Positions 1-11,190 of a DNA stretch of 64,000 bases are shown one piece after another. Origin of the DNA: Doryteuthis pealeii. Taxonomy: Eukaryota > Mollusca > Cephalopoda > Myopsida > Loliginidae. The stretch is from positions 143,029,664 to 143,093,663 of the forward strand of contig CM042139.1 of the NCBI GenBank assembly GCA_023376005.1, in the 5' to 3' direction. Below the pieces are notes generated by a model. The model had not been told where the DNA came from and searched no databases. It saw only the letters and a program-made list of their open reading frames with translations. Every line of letters starts with the position of its first letter. Positions within the stretch are counted from its first letter, which is position 1. The translations under genes and the position numbers were made by a program.

Positions 1-307
1 TAGTTGAATTAGATTCATAAAAGAAAATAAAGATTAAATTCTCATCAAATCTTGTTAAAGAACAATTAAGGTAACTAAAAAAGAAAATCATCATTGCTAT
101 TTTGACTAGTTGCCAAACTAGTAACTTAGTTTAGGTTCCTACCTACGCAAAAATCTTTAACAGCCTTCAAAATGAAAATAAAAGGATAATATATATATAT
201 ATATATATAAAAATAAAAACAGAATTTGTACTACCTGTTCAAATACTTATGATCAATACTTTCTATTTGATAACGATCATAAAGACAACAGAAATTACTG
301 CTCATAT

Positions 308-664
308 GTGAAAGTCATTAGTGTTTTCACAGGAACGGCTCATCCAGTTAGAAACGTATTTCTTTCTCGTGTAAAATCCCCATCAAATTTCGCATCACCT
401 TTTGACTGTTGGTTTTCCTCTCAGAAGAAATCGATTCTGCGAACCATTGCTACTTCATCACCTTTGTTAATCAACCTAAATGTTTCAAATACGGTTGAAT
501 ACATTACAAGACGAAGCAATTTAAAGATACGCCACCGCCATTCAGAAACTTGGCATTTTTTGTGGGAGGGGTTGTTTTTTTTGTTTGTTGTTTTGTTTTC
601 CTTTTGTGCTGTTTTATCTTTCTTATTTGTTGTAATTTGGGGATATTTTAAGACTTTGGAATGA
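308..664 (+). other. Unrecognised 118-codon open frame within the 3.1-kb repeat
   Basis: An open frame starting MKVISVFTG is kept in all three copies of the segment (also 24,007-24,333 minus and 29,502-29,891 plus). I do not recognise it. The last third is a low-complexity F/L/V-rich translation of a T-rich tract, so at most the first 80 or so residues could mean anything. The opposite strand is also open for about 80 codons. Conservation among the copies says nothing about function because they are duplicates of one segment. It is most likely chance or a fragment of an unknown repeat. Confidence 0.15.
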
Positions 665-982
665 AACAAAGCAAAGAAAAATGGTAATATAAACTACTAT
701 AAGACTCTAAACCTGTTGTAACAGCTGTCCATTATTTATATCAGTGCTTCTATTTGGGAGGGAAGTAATCTAATTAATAATTCATAATCATCTCCGTTAT
801 ATAAGAAATTGTATGATTAAAAACTAAAAGTAGGTGAATGATCTTTTTTTCTTCTTCTTTTTTTTTTGTTTTTTTTTTTTTTGCTTTTCATGCCGTTTTC
901 TTTTGCTTGTTTGTTGTTGTAGTTATGAGATTTTTAAAGACTTTGGAATGAAAGAAAGCAAAAACTGATAATATAAAACTAT

Positions 983-1470
983 TCAATAAACTATCAGTCG
1001 TATGGAAATCTGACCTCCCTGACAAGCTAAAAGACGATTCTTCCACTGTGGTCATATCAGTACTGCTGTATGGCTGTACCACCTGGACCCTAACGAAGCG
1101 CCTTGAGAATAAGCTAGATGGGAGCTGCACAGAATGCTGCGAGCAGTCCTGAATAAGTCGTGGAAACAGCACCCCACAAAGAAGCAGCTGTATGGCCACC
1201 TGCCTCCCATATCACAAACCATACGAGTAAGGAGAGCAAGGCATGCAGGGCACTGCTGGAGAAGCAAGGACGAGCTCGTAAGCGACGTACTACTGTGGAG
1301 GCCAACGCATGGACATGCTAACGTAGGCCGCCCAACCAGGACCTACATTGACCAGCTATGTAAGGATGCTGGATGCTGCGCGAGGAGCTCCCAGAGTCGA
1401 TGAATGATAGGGAGGGTTGCGAGAGATCGTCATGGATATCCGTGCAAATTCCCGACATGATGATGACGAA
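983..1470 (+). pseudogene. RTE-type LINE, 3' end of reverse-transcriptase ORF (copy A)
   Basis: The frame-corrected translation gives the far C-terminal end of an RTE-like ORF2: LLYGCTTWTLTKRL, then TRMLRAVLNKSWKQHPT, LYGHLPPISQTIRVRRARHA, GHCWRSKDELVSDVLLW, GRPTRTYIDQLCKDAGC and WREIVMDIRA. This is the region after the polymerase domain. A one-base loss near 1,130 breaks the frame relative to the intact copy at 30,188. The piece is 5' truncated, begins in the fingerprint WKSDLPDKLKR, and ends in ATGATGATGA, the short GAT-type tail usual in RTE elements. It is a dead fragment with no autonomous function. Confidence 0.8.
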
Positions 1471-1492
1471 TGCCCGCAAACTTTTGTAATAG

Positions 1493-1494
<2 letters not shown>

Positions 1495-1552
<58 letters not shown>

Positions 1553-1965
1553 TCATATGCACAGTTTTCCACAACTCATTCTCGTCATCGGTCGATATCG
1601 GTCCTCGCTCCTGGAAGGCCCTCTGCACATCGAGAATCCGTGCAGAGCTGATCGATGAAGGTTTTTGCTGGCCGACCCACACTGGTACGTCCGGGTGCCT
1701 GGTGCCCATAGGATAACGTCACTTATGAATGTAGCGTCCCATTGTTATATTGGTGCTTCTATTTAAGAAGGATGGGAGTGTTCTCATTAATAATTCAATG
1801 TCTTGTTTGTCTAACTCTGATGGTTTGTATGATAAGAGGTATGTGGCTGTACACTGTACAGCTGATCTTTTGTGGGGTACTGCTTCCAGGATTTATTCAA
1901 GACCGCTCGCATCATCCTTGTACAGTTATAATAGGTGTCCATTACTATATCGGTGCTTCTATTTA
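1495..1965 (-). pseudogene. Second RTE-type LINE end, facing the first tail to tail (copy A)
   Basis: Read on the minus strand this segment has a second RTE C-terminal end. TRMMRAVLNKSWKQYPTKDQLY is near 1,930-1,850, and a fragment like KTFIDQLC with arginine-rich residues is near 1,700-1,600. The tail follows: (GTT)n then (GAT)n, seen on the plus strand as (ATC)n(AAC)n at 1,495-1,557. The reading frame is broken several times and part of the middle is missing. Because its tail abuts the tail of the plus-strand fragment, the two LINE ends converge. The same arrangement is present at 30.2-31.2 kb and, inverted, at 22.7-23.7 kb. Confidence 0.65.
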
Positions 1966-2417
1966 GGAAAAAGTGAAGTATCCAATTAATATTTATAGTT
2001 ATCTCCGTTTTATCGCATTTGTATGATTAAAAACTAAAAGTAGTCGAATGATTAGGGGATGACTTAATGAGTGAAACCTTGATAGAATGTTGTCATGGTG
2101 CTTCCAGCTTGGCCTAAAATTTTAAAAAAAAACGATACCTGTTCGAAGGCCCCTTAACAAGCAGAACAGCCGAAAAGCTTAACGAGTGCGGGTTGTAATC
2201 AAGTGAGTCCGTGACAGTTAGAAGATTTGGAGATTTCACGACTTTTTGGAAAGTATCCAGGATATTTGAACTGCTCAATCGCATCTTCCACTTCCCATCT
2301 TCTCAAGGTTTGTTTTTGTTTTTGTTTTTATTGTTTGTTTTGTTGTTTTTTTGTTTTGTTTTTCAGACCGGATTAGAACGAGGCATTTGATGGTGACTGC
2401 AAAAGATGATTAGAGAG

Positions 2418-2640
2418 CGTAGTGGCTAGCATGCTGGACTGCGACATCCTAGTAACCGAGTTCGAACTACAGGCACGCTATTATGTTCACTTTCGGATAA
2501 ATACTCTTGGCAAAGGTATGAACACTCTCATCCCCAGCTATGGATTAAAGTAACCAACTACTGTTCTCTTGTGAGGACGGTGTTGCATTAAAAAACACAC
2601 GAAGTTGATATGCTATTAAACACAAGAAAAATAACCCAAA
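2418..2640 (+). repeat. tRNA-derived SINE, family alpha (copy A)
   Basis: The head has an A-box-like stretch (TAGTGGCTAGCATGCTGG) and a B-box-like GAGTTCGAACTAC about 40 bases later, as in an RNA polymerase III promoter from a tRNA. It is followed by the core found in other SINEs here (tctTGGCAAAGGTATGAAC, then CCAGCTATGGATTAAA) and ends in a tail with paired halves (GGCATTAAATAACAC...GTTGATATGC in the better copy at 31,632). Copies: 22,015-22,235 minus and 31,632-31,850 plus. Confidence 0.6.
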
Positions 2641-3073
2641 ACTAAACCAAAAGATGATATTTACTTTTTAATTCTAATGAATACTCGGATGTGTGGAGTC
2701 ACAAGGAGAATATTTTGAAGGGAGATTAAGTGACATTATTCCTAGATAGGACACTTTTCATTAATATTAAATGGCTGAATAATTTTACATAAATAAAATA
2801 ATTCTTTTCTTGTTTGTTGTTTCTATCGGCGAGTATATTTTATAGATTTTTGTTGATTTTTCTTTTGTTTGTTTTTGTTTATTACATATCAACCCTTGTT
2901 AGTTATTTATACCAAAGTCGATTTAACAATTATTGTTTTCAATCTATATATTAATGCTCTAGTTCCTTAATCTTCCGACCGTTATCATCCTACAACACTC
3001 TGATTAAAAATGAGACTGTCCAAATCGTTCAAGATGAAATGCAAAAAATGTAAATCCTAATATCTTGTATCTC

Positions 3074-3173
3074 NNNNNNNNNNNNNNNNNNNNNNNNNNN
3101 NNNNNNNNNNNNNNNNNNNNNNNNNNNNNNNNNNNNNNNNNNNNNNNNNNNNNNNNNNNNNNNNNNNNNNNNN
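3074..3173. other. Assembly gap of exactly 100 N
   Basis: A run of 100 undetermined bases, the conventional size for a gap of unknown length. It separates the copy A contig end from the contig that carries the giant inverted repeat. Any open frame crossing it is an artefact. Confidence 1.
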
Positions 3174-6100
3174 AACGCATTCGATGATAGTCCAGAGAGA
3201 GGATGCTGCAGCGTGATGATACTTGAATCGTCACTGAGACATAACCTAAACATTAAAAAGAAGATCTCTATGTCATTTTCATGGAGCAGGAAGAGCGTTT
3301 GAAATTCAGTGAGAGCGGACATTAAAGGAAACATAGCGTTTTCGAATATCAAGGAATCTAAATCAGGCAAATGCCTTAACTGGGGATAGTTAACCTATTC
3401 AAAAAACAGCCGTTCCTTACTTTAGTACAGACACAATATAAATTAACTGATTATTAAAAGAAAAGAAACACATTAATTAGTAAGTAGTCTCTAACATTTG
3501 AAGTTCGAGACATGACAATCGGACTTCGACTGACACTTAGTGGTCCCAATCTGGGGCAGACGGGCGGTTGGAGGAGCCCCCTTCGGATCATATCGGCTGG
3601 TCAACGTCAAACCCTAGCAACCTATAGTATTTCCCCAACCCATTGACCCTTATGGGCAATGCCAACCCCTTTTTGATCATATGGGTGCTAGAAGGGCGGT
3701 GGGCTGCGGGTCTACATGGCTCTGGGAATGACGTTTAAACTATTCATGAGTGGTGAATGGTTCCAGTTTTGGAGTTTGGGACATGTGGAGTCACCCCTTC
3801 ATCAACATTGCCTCTGGCTCCACATCTGAACCCGGATGGTCGTCCTCTGTTAGGTCCATCTAGGCGGTATAATAGAAAATGTATGTATATAAAAAAATAG
3901 TATTATCCTTAGAATTGAATTATCAAAACTTTATTGGCATAATGACCCACGAGGTTGATTATGCGTAAAACAAGCAACAAACCCAAACATCAACCATTCT
4001 GAAGAAATCGAATAAATTAGGTATCAACAAGACATAGTGTGGTTTTGTATGCTGGCATCGATCCACGGACGCTAAATTCGGTGTACGTAGTAGACCTGGA
4101 TTCACTTACCCAAAGTGAGTGTAGAGTAGTCAGCTACTACCAGACTACTGGACCTTCAATAACAACAGATATTAATGTCAAAGAGCAGGAACCTTCTTAT
4201 TTCTGTCGTGTGTGGGTGTGAAGCACATGACTTACAAGAGTGAGGGGTGTTGCTGCGGAGACGTGAATGTCCTTTCGGCTGCCGCTGGCGCGACTGCTGT
4301 TGCTCGACTCCTCTGCTTTTTGTATTGAGCGACACGCTACGCATCTTAATCTTTCTGATCTATAGACGGACCGTTTGATTATATATTTCTTTATCTTCAC
4401 CTGTCCTTGACCGAAACCATCTCTTCCGCTTCTTTTTTCGTTTAGATATATAATATATGTTATCTTCTCTTAGTTGTCGCCGTGCGATGTTCCATCTCGT
4501 GCGAGATCAATACAACACCATTAGACGTATACAAAAATTCAACCCCTCGATTGAAAGAAAAATTACCAAAAATCAGGGAATTATCCGATTTTATGAATTG
4601 TCGAGTGTTGATTTTATCAATTGCCAATGTATTTCATAATGCATGAGTTATTTATCAACAACATTCTGAATTTTTTTCAGGTCAATTACTATGACCCACC
4701 CCTTATTTCGTATGGGTGAAAAATACTGTGGATTATATAAATTGAAACTAATTTCAGTATAAGTAAAAGACAAAATCAATTGAACAGAAAAAAAAAAAAA
4801 CAAACCCCCCCCCCCCAAAAAAAAAATAAACAACATTTTTAATTGTAGGGCGATTATGTTGGAAAAATAAGTACCGAAATATCTGAAAATTAAATGTAAA
4901 TAAAAACTAAAAAGATATTTTTCGAGATATGTTTTTTCTCTGTTGTTTATGAAAATAAGTACTTTAGATGATAAAGTGAAAAAATTATATCATCGATATT
5001 TTGTTCGTTTAAAAGGGTAAGCTTAACTTTTCATTAAGTTTTCTCCAAACTATTTATTTGATAACCATATAAGTAAGCCTCTTATTAAATTAATCTTAAT
5101 GTTTTAATCTATAAAATAAGAATTTTGAAACCTAAAATTATGTCGATTTATTAAAAGAATGATATCTCATTAATTAGGTTTATAATTGTGCTCTCAATTC
5201 ATATGCGGATATGTGGGCGAACGGTTTAAGAATTATTTTAAAGAATTTCGATCATTTCCATTGATTCATTTGATTGAAACGATTCAGAAAGTTATGAAGA
5301 AAGAATTTCATTGATTAATAGTCAGACACTCGACAATTTATTATTAAAAGTCATGATAATTCTCTTGATTTTTAGGTAATCTTTTTTTTGTTATTATTTG
5401 ATCTCGGCCACCGTAGTGATAACAGCAAATAAATTCGTAAAGACATTTCCCGGTCAATTCTTTTGTAAACACACCTTACCAAAAATGAATTTTTAAAGAG
5501 CATCTTTGTTTTTGTCTGGGTGGTTTGAAACAAAGAAATATAAAAGACTATTCCATTAAGATATAAGAAATATCAACGATTTACGTATTTTCTGTACATA
5601 GTGTATTTGATGGCTTTTTAAAAGCAGATTGAATGCGTTAAGAAAGAAAATGTTATAATTGTTTAATAAATAACGTTGTTTTGTTTTAGTACGTAATTGC
5701 TTCCACAACGAAGGGGTCTAGTTTTCGTCAGAATTTTGGGGCTAATTTAAAGTTTTAGAATGTATTAGATTAATTATATCCCATAAATAGATTGTTGTTT
5801 TTTTTGTTTTTTTTTACTGATGCTTATATCGATCCTACTTTTCTGCTAAACAAGAATGTTGCTAAACAATCGCGATCTTACTTAATTCTAATCTTTTAAA
5901 AGCGAAAAATTTCGCGAGGCTGCGGCATTTTGATTGATGACCTAATGGTAATAACAGCAATCAAATCGTTAATCTTTTATGCATCGAAGGTAATTGTAAG
6001 TCAATTATATAACCTAGGATTAGAATTTAGTTATGTCTCTTGCAGAATTAACATGGTTTCCTGGTTATGAAACCCCTAAACTGCATCGGATGAGAGGTCC

Positions 6101-6839
6101 AGTCTTGAATCTCTGGGGATACGAATATCTATCATCTAACACATTGATTCCCAATTCCACAACTGACCGCAAGGTAGTGCCTGTTGGGTTCATCTCTGGG
6201 AAAATAGATATTTTAAAATTCCTATTCTATTTCGAGCTAAGGATGTGCAAAAAAAAAAAAACAACGAACAACAAAAAACAAAACAAAAACAAAATATTAT
6301 GAAGAAACTACACGAAAAAATCTAGAAATCTAAACAAACAGTAACTCGATCTCCGTAACACAAGGATGAAATACCCGGCGCAGTTGTCTGTGTCGTTTAA
6401 AACGTATCAAATTGAGAGATCAAGTGCAAATAATTCATCTAAATCATGAAGGAAGAGGAGATTGCTGTGTAAGTTAGATGGTGTGAGAAAGTAAATTTAG
6501 TGCGCTTGATGATTGTCAAATTGATTGATAGGCAAACAATACCCGGAACATTTAAATAAGATTGAAGATCGTGCCATATCATGCGACACCAGCTCCGCAT
6601 AGACTACAACTACCTCCCACATCAGGCTCAAAGCACACGTACATGTCCACAGTAAACCTTAGCTAAATGACAGCGCGAGAGCCGCATATTGCCGACGGCG
6701 TAGCACACACATGCACATCTTGAAGTACACTCACACAGCATTATTGAGTATATAACCGTCAATTATCAACGTAATAATTAAATGATACAGTTCGTGACGT
6801 ATGGATAGGATATATTATAATATGTATATAAACTATATT

Positions 6840-7330
6840 AGATATAGTATATATATAAAGATCACCACAGCCGACCGATGGTGTTTCGAATCGTTTCATG
6901 TCTGCCAATAGTGGCTACGACACAATGCAATACCGGACTGCACCAAATTCGTAACAGCACTTCGGCCATTTGAACAGACTGCCGTAAAGGGGATGGTGTG
7001 TTAGAGAACATTGAAAGTACTTACATTTCTGGTTTATATATGGTTACGATGCACAGAAGGAGAGCTCCAGTCTGTAGAACAGACGTATCATGTGATTTAT
7101 GCTCTGGCAGTGAAAGTATCTTTATAGATACCCCAGCAGGAGCTCTAGACGCTTGGGCTTTGGTTTGCATATAATGTATTTAATCCACAACACCGGTCCT
7201 TCAGTGTGATTAGAACACAGCAAACTACCACTGACCAGAAACCCCTGACTTTTCGAAGTGCCGCAGCCGCAGAATTCGGTAACCCTGGTCAGTTTGACGA
7301 CAGCTTCCGTAAGGGGTAGGTGTTTAAACT
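6840..7330 (-). repeat. Left-arm (noisy) copy of the hammerhead-bearing tandem dimer
   Basis: This is the inverted partner of 46,065-46,510. The hammerhead region is at 6,864-6,915 on the minus strand; GCCAC, GACATGAAACG, TCGAAACACC and GGCTGTGG are still readable, but extra bases interrupt the core. The adjoining (TA)n is broken into mixed AT-rich sequence. Use the right-arm copy for structure. Confidence 0.6.
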
Positions 7331-7459
7331 AGTAAACTACTTAACATCGTGTTTTATCACTAAAATGTTGTGTCACCACGATCAACGACTATATCCTATG
7401 GATATCTGGAGCGCAATTGGGCGTTAGTGTTAGGAGAATAGACTGTGGCTGTCTGCAGT

Positions 7460-8100
7460 TCACAATCCACGGACGAGGTTGTTTGCATTTTACATATAGC
7501 GCCAATATATGAGAACAGGCGTAAGTGCATCAATAATTGGTCCCTTCCAGCTATGGGTAAATAGAGCGACAGGACTGGGTCCTTTACGCTGGTGTTGGAG
7601 CAACCGGTCTCGAGTGAGCAAACTCTGAGATTCGAAACCTCTTAAACTTTGCTGTAAGAAATAACCAGTTGTGTTCACACATCGTCTACGTCGATCTGAG
7701 AGGGTGAGTAATATGTGCATGATCAATGGCTATGCTGATCCGCTATTACTCTCTAACTTTCTCCCGTCCACGTTGGTAAATAGTAGGAGACGAACTGGAG
7801 GATCTTTAACCTTGGGTGAGTGCAAGCTGTCTAGTACAGAAATAGGAAACATCTTGCAATTAAACCTGTTAAGAAATCCGCGATGTACGAATGGGTGGGT
7901 GGACTAAGATAGTTAGTCTGAAGGTAGATGAAGTGGTTTTGGCCATTAAATACCACCACAAGGTTAATATGGGCCAATGAAAGAAAAATAAACCAATATC
8001 GTTCCCTGCTGATCATGAAGAGAGATCAGTGATCGGACTAGGATTGAGAGAATTGACTTGATGGGTATCACCTGCAGTATGCGTGTCCTGGTTATACACA
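7460..8100 (+). repeat. Left-arm copies of SINE family gamma
   Basis: Contains CCAGCTATGGGTAAATAGAG near 7,551, the paired sequence around CTTTACGCTGG...GGAGCAACCGGTCTCGAG, and a second SINE segment to 8,100. It is the noisy inverted partner of 45,400-46,030. No gene is seen in the rest of 7.4-8.9 kb. Confidence 0.45.
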
Positions 8101-8299
8101 ACACTGCATCGGAGGGTAATCGTCCAGTTGCGGTGATAACTGGTGAGTATCGAATTCTATCATACGTAAGCATTATTGCTCCCCATTGCCACACCTGTAC
8201 AATCGAATCGTATACCTATTAGGGTGCCATCTAATGGATAAATAGAATTATTTTTTAAAATTCATATTGCGTGTAAGCAATAGGAACTTTGGTGCCAAT

Positions 8300-8420
8300 C
8301 CTAGTTCTGCGAGGAGTTGGCTATTACTATATATAGTACGAGATATAAGAATTAATATAGCGGATAGTATATAGGCTCAGTATAGTAAGCTAGATTATAG
8401 TGATATATGAAGTACTGTGT
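8300..8420. repeat. Degenerate AT-rich tract where the partner arm has pure (TA)n
   Basis: Position for position this faces 45,158-45,218, which is an uninterrupted (TA)n. Here the tract reads as TATATAGTACGAGATATAAG and similar, full of C and G interruptions. Such a change is expected of uncorrected read errors and is unusual for two arms of one repeat. Confidence 0.6.
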
Positions 8421-9130
8421 TAAGAGGAGGTTAATGAGCTGCTTCTTTTAAAACTGCAATTTATGATGTGGAGTTTAGTAGATCGTCTGCCAATTGTCGA
8501 ACACATTCTACGTGTTCATCTGGGGAGTTTGGGTGTCTAAGGCAAACACGGAGTTTTCTCTCCTGTGTCGCGGAAACTATTACAAGTAGACAACCTCAGG
8601 CGCAAGAGAAGTCTAGATTTCAATTGACCGAAAGATGAGCGATGGACTGAGTGGTGCGACGACCGCAAGGGATGTCGACTGTTATTCTTCCCACGGCGAT
8701 CTGGTTCATAAGTGAATATTGCATGTCTGTTTTTCTCGTGTTGTGACTCGATATACCGTACATCTCTTCCCACCCCGACGAGGAAAGATAAATACGAGAA
8801 TTCTATGTAGCTAATTAACTTGGGTCGTAGATAACTTCTGCAGAACACTGACTAGATGATAGTGACGACTTATATTAACGCATATTTCCTACTATTATCA
8901 GTGAGGGATAGTCAAAGTTCCTGGGCACTACGGTATTGTGTCGACATAGTCGAATTTTACACCCCGTCCGTTTTTTGTGAAAAGAATTCACCGTTATTTC
9001 GGCAGCCAAATTGGCTATCTGATCATAATTTAATTCGATTGGAGCCATTTAGGACTTAGTGATATGGGCGTTGGATATACTAATTTCGTACGTAACGGTA
9101 TAAATATTAGAAACAGATGTCGTGACAAAG

Positions 9131-9308
9131 TGGTTGGTTGTTGGTTGGATTTTAACGGCGTAATCAACCATTTGGGGTAATGTCTCGAAAATGAACTCAT
9201 TTTGATATCAGGTTTGGTACAGTACCTGCTGTTACTTAAATTTAACCCATCTAAGTATTGACAGTTTTCATCGTTGTTAACTTTGCTGATCTACCAGTGC
9301 TTCACGTG
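9131..9308 (-). repeat. 5S rRNA-derived SINE (left-arm copy)
   Basis: Reverse complement of the element described at 44,322-44,502, with several base changes and indels. TACTTAGATGGGT, AGCAGGTACTGTA and the poly-CCAA end remain visible. Confidence 0.6.
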
Positions 9309-9509
9309 ACTTGAGTGTAAGTCACGATCGAAGTAATGACAAGAATGAACTTAATAGAAGAAGCATACAGACAGGACAGAAGTCTGTAACAATTGTCTGC
9401 CCTTGCTGGGATGGCATTTAAGTGGAAAAAGATGTTACTTTCTCCGCTGCGAGGATTCGCCATTAATGGCATTAACTACCTGGCTATTTAAAACTCAAAA
9501 TCCGGGAAC

Positions 9510-9830
9510 GCTCGCTGTCTTTTTTTCATCTGGCATCCACAATGATCCGACTTTAGACAAGTTTGTATCTATCCATTAAGGTTGGGGGGGCCCTTGACCG
9601 CCCAACATGGCTTGTACCATGTGTGGTACGTAGCCCTTTATAGACCCCTAACCACGTGGTCATATAAAGCAGTTAGTGACGCTTCTATCAAAAAGATGCA
9701 TCTTTGCTTACTTCCAAAGACTTTCGTCTTAACTGTTTGTATCATCTGCAGGTTTTATTGATGTCATGTATCAACGTGCTCTAGACAATAAAGTCTGTAT
9801 TTTGTTATAGTTTGGGAACCTGTCTTTTTT
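9510..9830 (+). promoter_or_regulatory. Possible solo LTR: TATA-like box and polyadenylation signal (left-arm copy)
   Basis: CATATAAAGCAG near 9,661 is followed about 125 bases later by ACAATAAAGTCTGT near 9,786, an order (TATA, short transcribed stretch, AATAAA) typical of an LTR. The inverted partner is 43,800-44,115 on the minus strand. No second LTR, primer-binding site or pol sequence adjoins it, so a solo LTR is only a guess. Confidence 0.25.
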
Positions 9831-10914
9831 TTTGTTGTTGAATTTCGGTATTAGGTCATATATAAGTGTGCAGCCGAGCGGTACAGGAGCTCAATTCTCG
9901 AGAGAACCTACTCCTAAGCGTATTATAAGAAGCAGTTTAGCCGAAAGCTAAAAGTATATTTAATTCTATAAATACAAAGATAAGTTTATATAGAAAATGT
10001 CCAAGGAACAAGAAAATAGTCTCTATAGGTAGGAAATTCTGAGGCGTTGGTTTAAATGAGTAAGAGTATAAACATAGTTTGATGAATGTTCTCAATGTGC
10101 TAGCGACACGGAATCTTAGAAGGTAAAAATGCCCTGGCCTTAGAGAGGAGACGACAACTGGTGCCTGTTACTCTGGCGAAGACTAGATGGGTGAAAGAGG
10201 ATTTGATTGGGCGCTTACTTGTTTATAAGGTTGCTCGCTAACGCCCACCTAGACCACTGGTATTCAGCGGGGGTAATTATCCGTCGTTCTCCTAGCGTCA
10301 GATAGCAGAATCGGGCAATGAAAGAAATGTCATTCCTACAACATGAAAAGGCGTAGCTTAAACGAATATCAGGTCATTGTCATAACTGATTGTAGGATAG
10401 GCCCAATGTGTAGGGATTAACGTACTTGTTACAAGCCGTAGTGAGTTCGAGACTCGTCTCAAGAGTGTTTAATTCACTATATCGGATGAATAGCCCGGGA
10501 ATATAGATATGAAATTAATATATATGGTGAGCTTAGAATTATATGATCATTATGAATACGTATTATATATAAGTATATATATGTGTGATATGTGTGTGTG
10601 TGTGTGTGTGTGTGTTGTGTGTATGCAGAATTTCTAGCACCAAGAAAGGCAACTATGGGTGTAAATGATTAGGTTTCTTAGCAGAAACTGATATCGCCCA
10701 AAAGGTATTACTGTGTTTATGTATAAATCATTGGCGTTTTTTTCTTTCAGGCCGTTCCTCAATATAAACGAACTAGCCGTAAGTTACCGGCAATGTCGGG
10801 CGTATATAATATCCGGAAATTGTTTCCCAATCATAGAAAGATCATTATATTTTCGAACTCAGCTTTAGATGCGATGAAAAAACATGTTTTTAAGTCCTAT
10901 CCTGGAATGAAACG

Positions 10915-11190
10915 AATCGGATTTTTATTGTGTCTGTAGAGCAACCGCCTAGGAACCACACAGACTCCGGATTCGATGCCGACCCTGCGCCAACCGCAGC
11001 CATAGTAACCAAACAAGCGTTTGATCTTGTCGCTAAAGATGCGGGAGCCTGATGGTAGGGTCACATTGCTACCACGAGACGCAAAAAAACAATGTCTCCC
11101 TGGATAGGTGTATGTGCAAAAAGGGATATACTCTCGTTGCGTCCGGCTTGAGTACCGACAATAGGCCACTCCATTGACTTTTCTGTTAAT
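10915..11190 (+). repeat. tRNA-derived SINE, family beta (left-arm copy)
   Basis: Inverted partner of 42,495-42,735. CTGTAGAGCAACCGCCTAGG resembles the A-box side and GGATTCGATGCCGACCC the B-box side. The body matches the cleaner copies at 50.5 and 62.9 kb. An open frame of 146 codons crosses it on the minus strand but is simply a SINE shadow. Confidence 0.5.

Larger units (their letters stand above)
1..3073 (+). repeat. Copy A of a 3.1-kb segment, ending at a contig gap
   Basis: This segment matches 29,199-32,304 in the same orientation and 21,550-24,639 in inverted orientation almost base for base, apart from scattered single-base indels in homopolymers and a few substitutions. Base 1 aligns with 29,199 and with 24,639. 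The match runs to the last base before the run of Ns. The segment holds an unknown open frame, two tail-to-tail RTE LINE ends and a tRNA-derived SINE, all repeated in the other copies. The simplest reading is that this contig end and the contig after the gap both contain the same genomic segment (redundant contig ends). A real third copy cannot be excluded. Confidence 0.9.

Noticed and set aside
3004..3370. Frames crossing 3,074-3,173
   Set aside because: They run through 100 undetermined bases and join two contigs.
6033..6302. 89-codon frame starting MSLAELTWFPGYE
   Set aside because: Matches, inverted, the dispersed module delta region at 47.05-47.24 kb and sits in the noisy left arm; the partner has no such frame.
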